Shown: positions 1 to 10,134 of the stretch, piece after piece
Layout of the letters: each line of letters begins with the position of its first letter
Position numbering within the stretch: position 1 is the first letter of the stretch
Assembly (NCBI GenBank): GCA_037176725.1
Contig: JAZBRS010000054.1
Span: forward strand, 10,558,001 to 10,622,000
Reading direction: 5' to 3'
DNA length: 64,000 nt
Origin: Posidonia oceanica
Lineage: Eukaryota; Streptophyta; Magnoliopsida; Alismatales; Posidoniaceae
The notes under the pieces: generated by a model
Database searches by the model: none
What the model was told of the DNA's origin: nothing
The model's input: the letters and a program-made list of their open reading frames with translations, nothing else
Program-made: the position numbers and the translations under genes

Positions 1-2008
1 ATGTCTTTCACAGAAAATTTGGAGGAGCAAATGGCCTTGAAGAAATTACTTAGATCTGTAAGTACGTCTACAATAGACTTAGGCAACAAACCTCTAAATG
101 CAAAGGGAAACAGTCTCTCCATAAACATATGACAATCGTGGCTTTTCATTCCCTTGAAAGTATATTTCTTGAGATTCACAAGTTTTAATATATTCGATGC
201 ATATCCGTTTGGAAATTTCAAGTTGCTTACCCACTCACACAGTTTCTTTATCTGATTCTTATCGAGTGTGTACTTTCCCTTGGCCATTACAGTCTTTCCA
301 TTGGCATGATCTATCAGGTGCAAGTCCTTACGACTACAAAGCAACTTCAAATCTCTACGTTCATTCTCTGTGTCCTTTGTCTTGCCCTTGACATCCAATA
401 TTGTGTAGAACACATTGTCAAATACATTCTTCTCAATATGCATAACGTCTAAGTTGTGCCGAATTAAGAGCTTCGACCAATACGGTAACTCTCAGAATAT
501 GTTGATTTTCGTCCAATTGTGAGTATCCCCGAATCCCTCTAATGTTTGCGGACCAACACCATGCCCAAAAATGATCTGCTCAAACTTTAACAATCGACTA
601 AATAATTGCTCTCCCGACAACCTAGGAGGTGAGTTGGACAATTCGACTGTATTCTTCTTGAAAGCTTGTTTCTGTCTTTGATATGGGTGGTCCATGGACA
701 GGAATTGACGATAACAGTCAAAGAAACACGACTTGCGACCATATTGAAGCTGAAATGACTTTGTTTGTTCTATACAATAAGAACAGCTTATCTTTCCATG
801 TGTGCTCCAACCAGACAACATCCTATATGTAGGGAAATCACTTATAGTCCAAAGCAAAGTAACCTTTATATTGAAAGTTTGCCGCTTGCATGCATCGTAT
901 GTCTCAACCCCAGTGTCCCAAAGCATCTTCAGCTCGTCTATAAGAGGCCTCAAGTACACGTCAATGTGTTTACCAGGATGACTTGGACCAGGAATGAGCA
1001 AAGACAAAAACATGTACGGCCTCTTATTACACATAGAAGGAGGTAGATTGTATGGTGTAATCATGACAGGCCAACATGAATAATCTTTTCCTCTACCATG
1101 TGGATTGAATCCATCACTAGAAAGACCGACAACAACATTACAGCTTTTTGTAGCAAATGAAGGGAAGGACTCCTTCAGAACTTGCCAATACTTGTGTCAG
1201 AAGGATGCTCCATATCAGTGTCCAATGTATGATCTGCATGCCATGTCATATCTTTTGCAGTCTCTCTGCAATAGTACAACCTCTTCAATCTCGGTGCTAA
1301 AGGAAAATAACGAAGCACCTTCTGAGGTACACGTGTTTTTGAGTCACTTTTGTAACGGGGCTCGTGACATCCTGGACACTCTAATTTGTCTCCGTGTTCC
1401 TTGTAATACAAGATGTGATGTTTTGAGCAAGCATCAATCTTTACCTCGGCCAATCCCATCTTTCTCATCATCTTCTTCGTCTCGTAGTAGTTCTTCGGCA
1501 ATTCATGGTTCTTTGGCAGCATTTTCTTGATTTTACCTATCATGGCATCAAAACAGCTATCTGTCATGTTGTAGTCGATTTTTAAAACCAATAACTCAAA
1601 CACTGCCGATAACTTTGTGTAATTCTTGCAACCTGGCCACAACGGCTCCTCCGCCTTTCTTAACAACTTATAAAATTCTTGAGATTCCCCATGTGGCTCT
1701 TCATCAGCGGACGCGTCGAAATCAGGACCTGCCACGTCCATCACCATGCCCACCATGGAATCCGTACTAACAGGAGCAACATTCACATGACAAGGAAATG
1801 CCTCTCTATGTTTCAACCAACATTTGTAGCCTTCCACAAATCCCTTCTTACATAAATGTAATTTCACATCCCTTCTCGATTGTTTTTTCAGTAGTGCACA
1901 TTTTTTACAATGACATATAATCCTTCCATCCCTTTCTACAATACCCGGACCTTGACTATATGCAAAATCCACAAACTCCTGAACCCCATGCAGAAAACTC
2001 ATACACAC
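1..2008 (-). pseudogene. CACTA TNP2-type transposase, broken and truncated by the window edge
   Basis: The family encodes the transposase that binds and cuts CACTA termini. Read from 2008 downward, the first part (2008-1175) is the transposase-associated N-terminal domain with a CxxC-type zinc motif, followed by the start of the Transposase_21 (TNP2) core. A frameshift near 1185-1205 moves the core into another frame, which runs to 492 and includes VVGLSSDGFNPHG and MCNKRPYMFLSLLIPGP. An in-frame TGA at 492-494 interrupts it. The frame then continues to base 1 with the DUF4218 region, recognisable by HNLDVMHIEKNVFDN, CEWVSNLKFPNGYASN and GMKSHDCHMFM. One frameshift plus one stop make it a pseudogene. 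The C-terminus lies outside the window. Confidence 0.9.
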
Positions 2009-2499
2009 TTTTCAATCCACAACTCATGTATACATCCAATCATGATGACAAGACATTTCTTTCTACACAAGAAAGAAATGATAAGATGTCTAGATTGAAA
2101 AAAAAATCATGATGTCTAAATTGTAAAAAGTTACTTCTAATAATACTCTAATTACTTTAAAATACAAGAACTAGTGACGGATTGTAAATAGTAATGGTAT
2201 TTTAAAGTAAATGTTTTAAAAGAATAATAACATTAAATATATTATGGTGTCAAAATCTAAACAAACTCTTAGGATCATTCAACTAGTTCTTAACAAGATG
2301 AATGGAGAAGCAAAACCACAACTATAACCATAGCAAGCAAAAGTTACTATCCTAATTATTTTTTACAAAAGGAGGATATGTCTATACAAGAGGAGGATAT
2401 GTTGAATTATCAAAAAAGCTCTCCCTTCCCTTAGGTTCCACACTTGACAGGTATTGGACATGTCCGAGTTATAGAGGGTTTCTTTGTTATAGAGGGTTC
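2009..2499. other. AT-rich sequence without a recognisable gene
   Basis: No open frame or repeat stands out between the transposase start and the GATB fragment. It probably belongs to the 5-prime part of the CACTA element or to captured DNA. Confidence 0.4.
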
Positions 2500-4285
2500 A
2501 TTGATTTGGACCTTCCACATGAATTTGGCGGTGGACATAGAAGGTATGGGATAACTAGAGTTCATATGGAAGAAGATGCTGGGAAGTTAATTCATTCAAA
2601 AAATGGAAGTGGTTCACAGGTATAGTCCTTAGATGACTTTCTATAATCTGTTTTAATGTATCGTTTCATTTTAACAGAAGCACGGAAGAATTCTGTTGTT
2701 TGTATTTATGCTTCATTTACCTATATCAAGCCCCTATTTTTAGTTTTGGTAAGGTTGGCTGAAAGCCCTTTCGATTTTTATGGGTGTGGAGGTGGACCTA
2801 AATAGAGCAGGTGTTCCACTGCTAGAGATTGTATCTGAGCTAGATATGAGATCTGGAATTGAAGCTGCAGAATATGTAGGTGAGATACAACGGCTGGTTC
2901 GATACCTGGGAGTTAGCAATGGAATTATGCAGGAAGGTTCCCTTCGTTGTGATGTCAATATTTCTGTTCGGCCCATTGGGCACTGAATTTGGGACTAAGG
3001 TTAGACTTAATTTGTTTTTCACTCATTTTATGTTCATCCAATCTTTATGCTGGAGATTCTGATGTCAGCAGCTATATATAAAAAATTTCAAACTTAATGT
3101 AATTAGCTGATACAATTTGATATTTCAGAAGCAAGCAACATAGATACATAGTTGCACAACTAAGAACTATATATAATGGTATAAGTGGCTCTTTAATAAA
3201 GGGATAGTGATGCTTGGTACATTGGTGGGAGCTGGCAAGTAAAACAGTTCCGACATTTTAGTTTTACTTTTCCATTTGCAGAACAAATTTTATTTATATA
3301 TAGTCATTTCGTAGAAGATTTTTCCCCTTCAATTGAACTAGAAAAAAAATCTAAATATCACATAAAATCCTCCTTTTTAACTTTTTTAGTTACTGGAAGT
3401 GATAAGAAACCTGATACAATTAGGTCAGTAAGCTAAAGAATTACCAAGCATTTTGGTATTTTGTTTTTCCTTGGGAATCGGATGATTGTTATCTAATAAA
3501 CCACCAAAAGTAGTGAGAGTTCAAATTGGAAAAGGGTTTCATTGAATTAGGATGTGATAATATATAGGAATTTTTAGGGATGTCTATTAGAGAGAAGAAA
3601 ATGGTTAGTGTTCAGGGCCTTTGAATTATTATCTGTTTCCAATCTCAATCAATATAATTATCTCATGAAATAAATGTATTTTCTAGAACATTTCAAATGA
3701 TGTTTAAATCTTTTGAATATGAGTTTCTGTATGATACCAAAATGGGAAATCCACATAGAGAACACATTATTTAATCACTCCAATAAGGTATGGTACTTGC
3801 ATTTGATATAATAAGCTTATCTATTGGAATAGCTCAGAGTATGGAAGATCCACATGCAGGACAGATGCTTCAAGCACTCTGACACAATGTGATATTCATA
3901 CCTAGCATAACCTCACTTCATGAACCTGAACTTATATGTTCGAATTAGAGAAAATATAAAATCCAAGGGATACCACGATGGTTGATATGCAAGGATCCTT
4001 TGTCCATCAAGATTTTTGTCTTTAAATTTTTTTACTGAGCATATCCTTTTTTTTTTCATTATACAAATTTGTAGTATGTTTCATAAATAAAAAAATTAGA
4101 AAGCTCCATGGAAATAAACTTATCTTTTTGAGAACTACCCCTATAATTATTTTGTTTCCTTTTGATTTATAGGTTGAAATAAAGAACATGAATTCATTTA
4201 ATGCAATGAACAGGGCAATAGAGTTTGAGTTCTTAAGACAGGTAAATCTTCGCAAAGAAGTTCAAGATGATCAAATTGTACAAGT
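2500..4285 (+). pseudogene. GATB: Fragment of glutamyl-tRNA(Gln) amidotransferase subunit B, introns retained
   Basis: GatB belongs to the GatCAB complex that converts Glu-tRNA(Gln) to Gln-tRNA(Gln) in plastids and mitochondria. Three exon-like pieces are visible. 2500-2619 contains [20 protein letters not shown] and ends at a GT donor. 2792-2999 contains [16 protein letters not shown] and [18 protein letters not shown]. 4173-about 4285 contains [19 protein letters not shown] and QDDQIVQ. AG/GT borders are preserved and the introns are present, so the copy is DNA-derived, not retroposed. A one-base shift near 2978-2985 (IGH then stop, where the other frame gives GTEFGTK) breaks exon 2. The N-terminal part and the C-terminal YqeY-like part are missing. 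Its place beside the TNP2 gene suggests capture by the CACTA element. Confidence 0.85.
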
Positions 4286-4688
4286 AACACGACTTTTGTG
4301 TCCGAGTTTTTTTAGTTTCCATTTTACTTTTGTTTTTATTTTTAGATTTGATTTGAATCGAAAGTATTATTGTTCATTATACGCTTATGCTATCCTATAA
4401 GAACACCTTATTAGTCGAAAAAGGGTTTCTGATCGCCAAAAAAGAAGGCAAATTCAATTAGGTTCCGACAGCATACACCTCTGTTCCTTGAGAGTTATTT
4501 ATTTATTTTTCTTCCTATAATACATACTAGTAACTAAAATGGTTTTCAATTTCTATTTCTTTATAATTTTAATCTCATTATTAAGTAGATTTCTTGTGTG
4601 TGTGTTCTAATTCTAATTGTTGTCTTCCATTACAATAGTATTACTGAAATTATTGATTGGTTACTTATTTCAAAAAGTAAAATAAAAT
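4286..4688. other. AT-rich spacer, probably an outer copy of the 185-bp repeat
   Basis: There are no coding signals. The last 20 or so bases (AAAGTAAA followed by TTAGAGTAATG once the solo LTR is removed) match the junction of the tandem repeat at 9734-10134, so the solo LTR appears to have landed inside this repeat. Confidence 0.4.
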
Positions 4689-5134
4689 GTTAGTGTAATC
4701 ATGCGACCGAACGGCTCGGGTCACGGCTAAAAGAGATGTAAAATGGCGAAGGTTGAAGAAAAGAAAACAAAATTTGGAGTCGTCACCTAGTCTATTTTGA
4801 AATCAGGGAAGACGAGGAAAACCAAAAAATGTATAAAAAAATATAAAAAACAAGAAAGGACATAACACTAGTCATTGCGGGCCAGAGATCGGGTAAGGAC
4901 TCTGATTACGCATGGGGAAGGTGTTAGGCACCCCATGCGTCCGAAAGAATCGGTCTTTCTGGACTATTCTGCTCATTTGTGGCTAAATGTAGGCAATGAT
5001 GCCATTTATTATACGCTCGAGGGCGATTATGCCATGCCAAGTGAAAATTATGCTAAATGCCTTATAAAACAAATATGCCAAATGCCTTTGAAAACATGCT
5101 AAAAATGTATGCTTAATGCCATGATGTATGAGGG

Positions 5135-6413
5135 TGATGTAAATTTTAATTAACCGCAAGTGCACGGTGTACTATGTAGTATGTATGCAAAATACGGGTC
5201 GATCCCACAGAGAATAATGTTTAAAAACAAAGACTTATTATCAACTATTGAAAGGGGGGTTTAGATTGATGATGATTAAAAACTACAAATAGAAGATGTA
5301 ATCAAACTAATTAAAACAAACCTAGGGCTTTGAATCCATTTATGTAAAATCCAATATGCATGATTAAATCCACTCTTGTTTCTCTTCATGATCTAAATAG
5401 TTTACTCAATGGTTTTTATCCTAACAAGCATAACATATATGCAAAGCGTCATAAATTATCAAGTCCTAAGATAAAATCACACAAAATAAACTAAATCAAA
5501 TGATATACGATAGATCTGCGATTATATACACAATCCCTAAGTATTCTTCCCTAAACATAGACTAAAAAGATATTATCAATATTAATCTATCAAAGTTTAT
5601 CTAATAATGAATGATCCATGTCATATATATATATATCCAGTCTACATAATCATAGCATTTAAGCATGAGAAGGCAAAGAGAAACCAATCACAACATATGA
5701 ACATACATAAACTTCATCTAAGCCCTAGATCTAAGAACTTAGCCACACATGATAATGGAAAACATAAAACTAAAAGAAAAGGAAAGAGAAGAACAAGACA
5801 TAATTAATAAAAAGAAAATGAACTTCTATTGATAAAAATACATTGATTACAGAAACTAAGCTTGAAAAACTCTAAACAATGGAGGAAGAAAATTTAAACC
5901 TAATGTGGAAGATTCAGGATTCTCCAGAGTTTACACAATGGGTACATTTTATAGGTTTACAAGGCTTAGTCGTTACATAAACAAATCCGGCTACAAATGA
6001 GGAAACTGAATTTCAATTACAAGATATTTCTACGATATTTCTGTGATTGCCAAAGATAGAGTCAAACAAATCTTCTCTAGACGCCTGGGAGGCGCCAGAT
6101 GTGCTTTCGGGCGCCTGGGGGGCGCCACATGTTCCTAAATTTTCTCCAACTTTGTTGCTTCTGTTATCTTATCTTACTCCTCGTGTTCACACACGTGGAA
6201 AAGATATATTTGATATCTTGCACGAATTTCCATTTCTTTTATCCTTGGATTTGCATATCTTTTTGTCTTTTATCATTTTTCCTCCTTCTTTTCTTCTTTT
6301 CTCTTCAGGTCCAAAGTTTCTGCACAAATTACACAAAATACCTCGAGTACTATTATTTATGAACAAAAGAGATAAATATGGGCATAAAATATGTAAGAAT
6401 AATGTGCTAATCA
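5135..6413 (+). mobile_element. LTR-like insertion nested in the reversed solo LTR
   Basis: It begins TGATGTAAATTT and ends GTGCTAATCA, giving TGAT...ATCA inverted ends. The flanks are GAGGG (5130-5134) and GAGGA (6414-6418), a near-perfect 5-bp target duplication. It interrupts sequence otherwise homologous to the Tat-type LTR. The start contains TTAACCGCAAGTGCACGG and GGGTCGATCCCACAGAG, a signature I associate with terminal repeats of plant LTR elements without coding capacity. There is no convincing open frame. Orientation is assumed from this signature. Confidence 0.65.
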
Positions 6414-6772
6414 GAGGAAAAACAAAACATGCATCCTATGTGCTCAGCAGCGCTGCCTGTGTTCCGAACTGAGCGAACTCTGGTTCGTGAGAACTCCAGA
6501 CAGTAAGCATCACTGTCCTAAATGCGATGCAGGCGAGAAAACAAAATACCAAGGAAAACCACGCAATGCAAGTGTACGTCATGCAAAGGGGAAACAAAAC
6601 AGGGGTGGAAAATCCTAATCTACATGCACGAGAAAGCAGATCGAGAAAACGATGCATGCGATGCAAGTTACAAGACAATAAGTGATATGCAGTGGCTTAA
6701 ATGGGCATTGACTTGATGATCTGATGCGATAGGGGCCAAGTGCAGGGTCTAAATGCAATATGACCAAAATGT

Positions 6773-6963
6773 AGGGAGCTACATGCAAATATGGCAGAAT
6801 GTAGGGGGCTATATGCAATATGGCAAATGTAGGGAGCTACATGCAATATGTCCATGTAGGGAGCTACATGCAATATGGCAAATGTAGGGAGCTACATGCA
6901 ATATGTCCATGTAGGGGGCTATATGCAATATGGCAAATGTAGGGAGCTACATGCAATATGTCC
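6773..6963. repeat. Seven tandem units of 27-31 bp with a small palindrome
   Basis: Units follow TGTAGGGAGCTACATGCAAT plus a variable 7-10 base tail (ATGGCAAA or ATGTCCA alternating). Each unit holds the inverted repeat TGTAG/CTACA; in the GGGGGCTATA variant one pair changes. It lies inside the reversed solo LTR. Confidence 0.8.
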
Positions 6964-7224
6964 TTGTGTGTAACGCAATAAGCACCATGATGCAATATGG
7001 AAAAATGTAAGGGCTTAAATGCAATGTCATGAAAGATGCATGCAATGCAATAAAGTAAAGTCTTAAATGTGATGAGGACTAAGATGCAATATAGGAAACA
7101 TACAAGGACTGAAACACAATGTCAAAAATGATGTATGCATGCAACTGCAGGACCTATATGCAGTAAAACTATAATGTAGGACTAAAATGCAATGCAAGCA
7201 TGAATGCAATATAGCTCTGATGTG

Positions 7225-8225
7225 ATTTGAATGATTAAATACATGCAAAAGGATCTATGTGCAAATATGCAAAATTGTGGGACTTAACAGCAATGCAATA
7301 TGATTTAAATGCTCATTTAACTGATTAAATGCATGCAAAAGGACCTATGTGCAAATATGCAAAACTATGGAACTTAACAACATGCAATATGATTTAAGTG
7401 CTCACTTAAATGATTAAATGCATGCATGAGGGACTGACATGCAAATATGCAAAACTGGAGGACTTAACAGTAATGCAATATGATTTAAATGATTAAATGA
7501 ATGCATGAGGGACTGACATGCAAATATGCAAAACTGGAGGACTTAACAGTAATGCAATAGAGTTTAAAAGTTCATTTAAATGAATGAATGTATGCAGTTG
7601 GACTAAAATGCAAATAATAAAATGCAAATAAACTAAATCACAGAGCTTTTCTGCAATGCAATAAGATAAAAAAACCAAAAATCAAATGGCATGGATGAAT
7701 GCTCTGAGGACTTAAATGCAATAAAAGTAAGTTGCAGGACTTTATGTCAATGCAATAAGATTAAAAATAACATTTAAATGATATGATGAATGATCTGAGG
7801 ACCTAAATGTAATAAAAGTAAACCATAGGACTTAATAGTAATGCAATAAGATAAAAAACATGATTTAAATGAATGAATGCATGGTCTGTGGACTAAAGTA
7901 CAATAATAGAAACATGCAAGACTAAACAGTAATGCAATAAGGTAAAAATATCATTTAAATGATATGATGAATGATCTGAGGACCTAAATGTAATAAAAGT
8001 AAACCACAGGACTTAATAGTAATGCAATAAGATAAAAACATGATTTAAATTATTAAAGGCATGGTCTGTGGACTAAAGTGCAATAATAGAAACATACATG
8101 ACTAAACAATAATGCAATAAGGTAAAAAAATACGATTTAAATAATTAAATGCATGATCTGTGGACTAAAGTGCAATAAATAAAACATGCAGGATTAAACA
8201 GTAATGCAATAAGGTTTTAAATAGA
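7225..8225. repeat. Degenerate tandem repeats of about 85-190 bp rich in ATGCAAT
   Basis: From 7225 to about 7560, four units of roughly 85-95 bp repeat GGACTTAACAGTAATGCAAT and GATTAAATGCATGCA. From about 7690 to 8225 a longer unit of about 190 bp recurs (GATCTGAGGACCTAAATGTA and GGTCTGTGGACTAAAGT). This is the reversed counterpart of the TTGCATATAGGTCC-rich zone in the other LTRs (13440-14100, 23060-23640). Confidence 0.65.
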
Positions 8226-9733
8226 AATTAAATGATTAATCCAACAGAGGCAGGACTAGAAAGTAAAATAATTAAGCAGAAGGGCTTTATTTCAATTTCA
8301 AACCAAAACTTAAATAAAACCTTAAAAACTAAACGCTACAGTGCTACAGTAGTGGCCCGATGTTCGCCATCTGCGCTGGAGAAGGAGGTGGTGCTGCGGC
8401 GGTTCGGCGGGCGTGCGGCGGCGCGGAGGTGTCCGGAGGCTAAAGGGCGATGGTCTGGTGGTTCCGGTGGCCCGAACGGAGCGAAGCAGTGGCCAGAGTG
8501 GCTTGGCGACATCGATGCGGAGGTGCGGCGACTTGCGGAGGTGGAGCAGATGCTGGAGGCGTCGACGGCGGTCAAACGAAGCTGGAACGCATCGTTAGCG
8601 CTTCGACAGTGCTCGGGGGAGGGTCTAGAGAAGCGGCGGAGGTCTGAGCATGGCGGCGTGCGGCGGAGCTGCTCCGTCATCGCCAGAGAAGAAGGCGGAG
8701 ACAGTGGAGACGAAAAACTGGCAGGCGACCCAGAATTCAAAATAAACTACCTAGGAAGCATCGTAGGCATGCAAGGAGTTCAAATCTAACTTTGGTTACC
8801 TGCGAGGATGGCTGGAGCGTGCTGCCGACCTCGGTTGGGTTCGACAGTGCAGTCGAAGGTCGCGGCGGCAGGTGGAAAGCTCATGACGTGATCCGAAGGA
8901 GTTGCTGGTGGCGCGAGAATGCTGCGGAGCCAACCAGAAGGTTGTTCATCCGTGCGGAACGGGGAAACAAATTTTGGGTTGTCTCTGTAAACTTTGATTC
9001 CTCTCTTTGCTGTGTGGCTCTCTTAAGCTTATGCCTCTCTCTCTGGGATTGGTGGTGGCTCAAGGAAGGTAGAGAGGAGGTCTGTGAGCGTGTAGGAGGC
9101 CGTGGTTGCTTGTTGCAGTTCTGTGTGTGAAGGTGAAGTGGGAGCTCTCTGGTTCTGGGCGATCTCTGGGGTCGAGGGGGAGGTGAATTGAGTTGCTGAG
9201 GATGTGTGAGAGTGTCAAGCCAATTGTCCTGCGCTCCCAGGAATGAAATCGCCAACCGGGTGAAGGAGAGGTGCTGCCATTATTGTTTCATTGAAGAATG
9301 AGATAAATGATGCCGTTGGTGTGGATCCAGATCGACGACCAAGGAGGGGGTAACGGCAGGAGGTTGAGGTGGAGGGAATCTGCAGAGATGCATGCTCTGG
9401 TGGTGAAGAAGGTGTGAAGGCGCTGCTGCCAAAAGTGTGAAGAAGCTGTCATTTTTGTTGCTGTTTGATTGAAGAAGAAAAAAAAATGAAATGAAATGAG
9501 GGATTGGACCGGGATAACGGGCCGAGAAATAAAAAGGAAGAAAAAAATGGTTGTGGGCTGCAGTGGGTTAAGATTGTGATGAAAATAGTTTGGGCTTAGT
9601 GGTTCTGTGGAGTTAGGTTGTGGGCTGCAAATAAATGGAAAAATGGAGATTAAAATGGAGATTGAAATGGAGATTTTTAGGGTTCAAAATGGGCTAGGAT
9701 TTTGGTTCAACAAAATGGGATGTCTACAGTTAG

Positions 9734-10134
9734 AGTAATGTCAATCATTTTAGTATTTGGTTAATATAATTAGTGTAACTATAGCATGTATAGGACTATT
9801 TCCATGGCATTGGTTTTAAAAAATACTTTGAAAATGTCTTCTAAAGCATGGAATGGTCAAGGTTCTTTAGATGCAAATAGTAATACTTGAATAGGAAAAG
9901 TAAACTCCAAAAAAGAGTTTTAGAGTAATGAACATCATTTTTGTTCTTGTTTAATAATATTAGCGTAACTATAACATAGAGACTGCTATGTCGATGACAA
10001 TGGTTTTAAAAAAAACTACTTTGAAAATGTCTATGTAAGCACAGAATGGTCAAGCTTGTTTGGTTCAAAACTAATAATACTTAAATAGAGATCAGTATAG
10101 CTGTAACGTCTGATGTTAAAATTTTATTGTTAGT
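9734..10134. repeat. Two diverged tandem copies of a 185-bp repeat
   Basis: Copies begin near 9734 and 9921 and share AGAGTAATG, ATTAGTGTAACTATA/TTAGCGTAACTATA, GCATTGGTTTTAAAAAA/ACAATGGTTTTAAAAAA, CTTTGAAAATGTCT and GAATGGTCAAG. A third, more diverged copy lies at about 42640-42770 on the far side of the retrotransposon, which therefore landed inside this repeat. Confidence 0.7.

Larger units (their letters stand above)
4694..9728 (-). mobile_element. Solo LTR of a Tat/Ogre-like Ty3/gypsy element, reverse orientation
   Basis: The left edge reads TGTAATCATGCG and the right edge GGATGTCTACA, giving TG...CA ends on either strand, flanked by the perfect 5-bp duplication GTTAG (4689-4693 and 9729-9733). 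On the minus strand it shares landmarks with the other LTRs here. The block around 4870-4945 is the reverse complement of the GTGCCTAACACCTTCC block. 6440-6530 is the reverse complement of the conserved TTCTCACGAGCC...CGGAACACAGACAGCG segment. A reversed CGACTCC motif lies at 4776-4785. It lacks the 30-bp array. No internal region or second LTR is attached, so it is a recombination product. Without the nested insertion the LTR is about 3.75 kb. Confidence 0.85.

Noticed and set aside
8232..8789. A 185-codon frame in GC-rich DNA, with antisense partners
   Set aside because: It falls in the reversed solo LTR at the position matching the GC-rich block of the other LTRs, with no domain and open frames on both strands.
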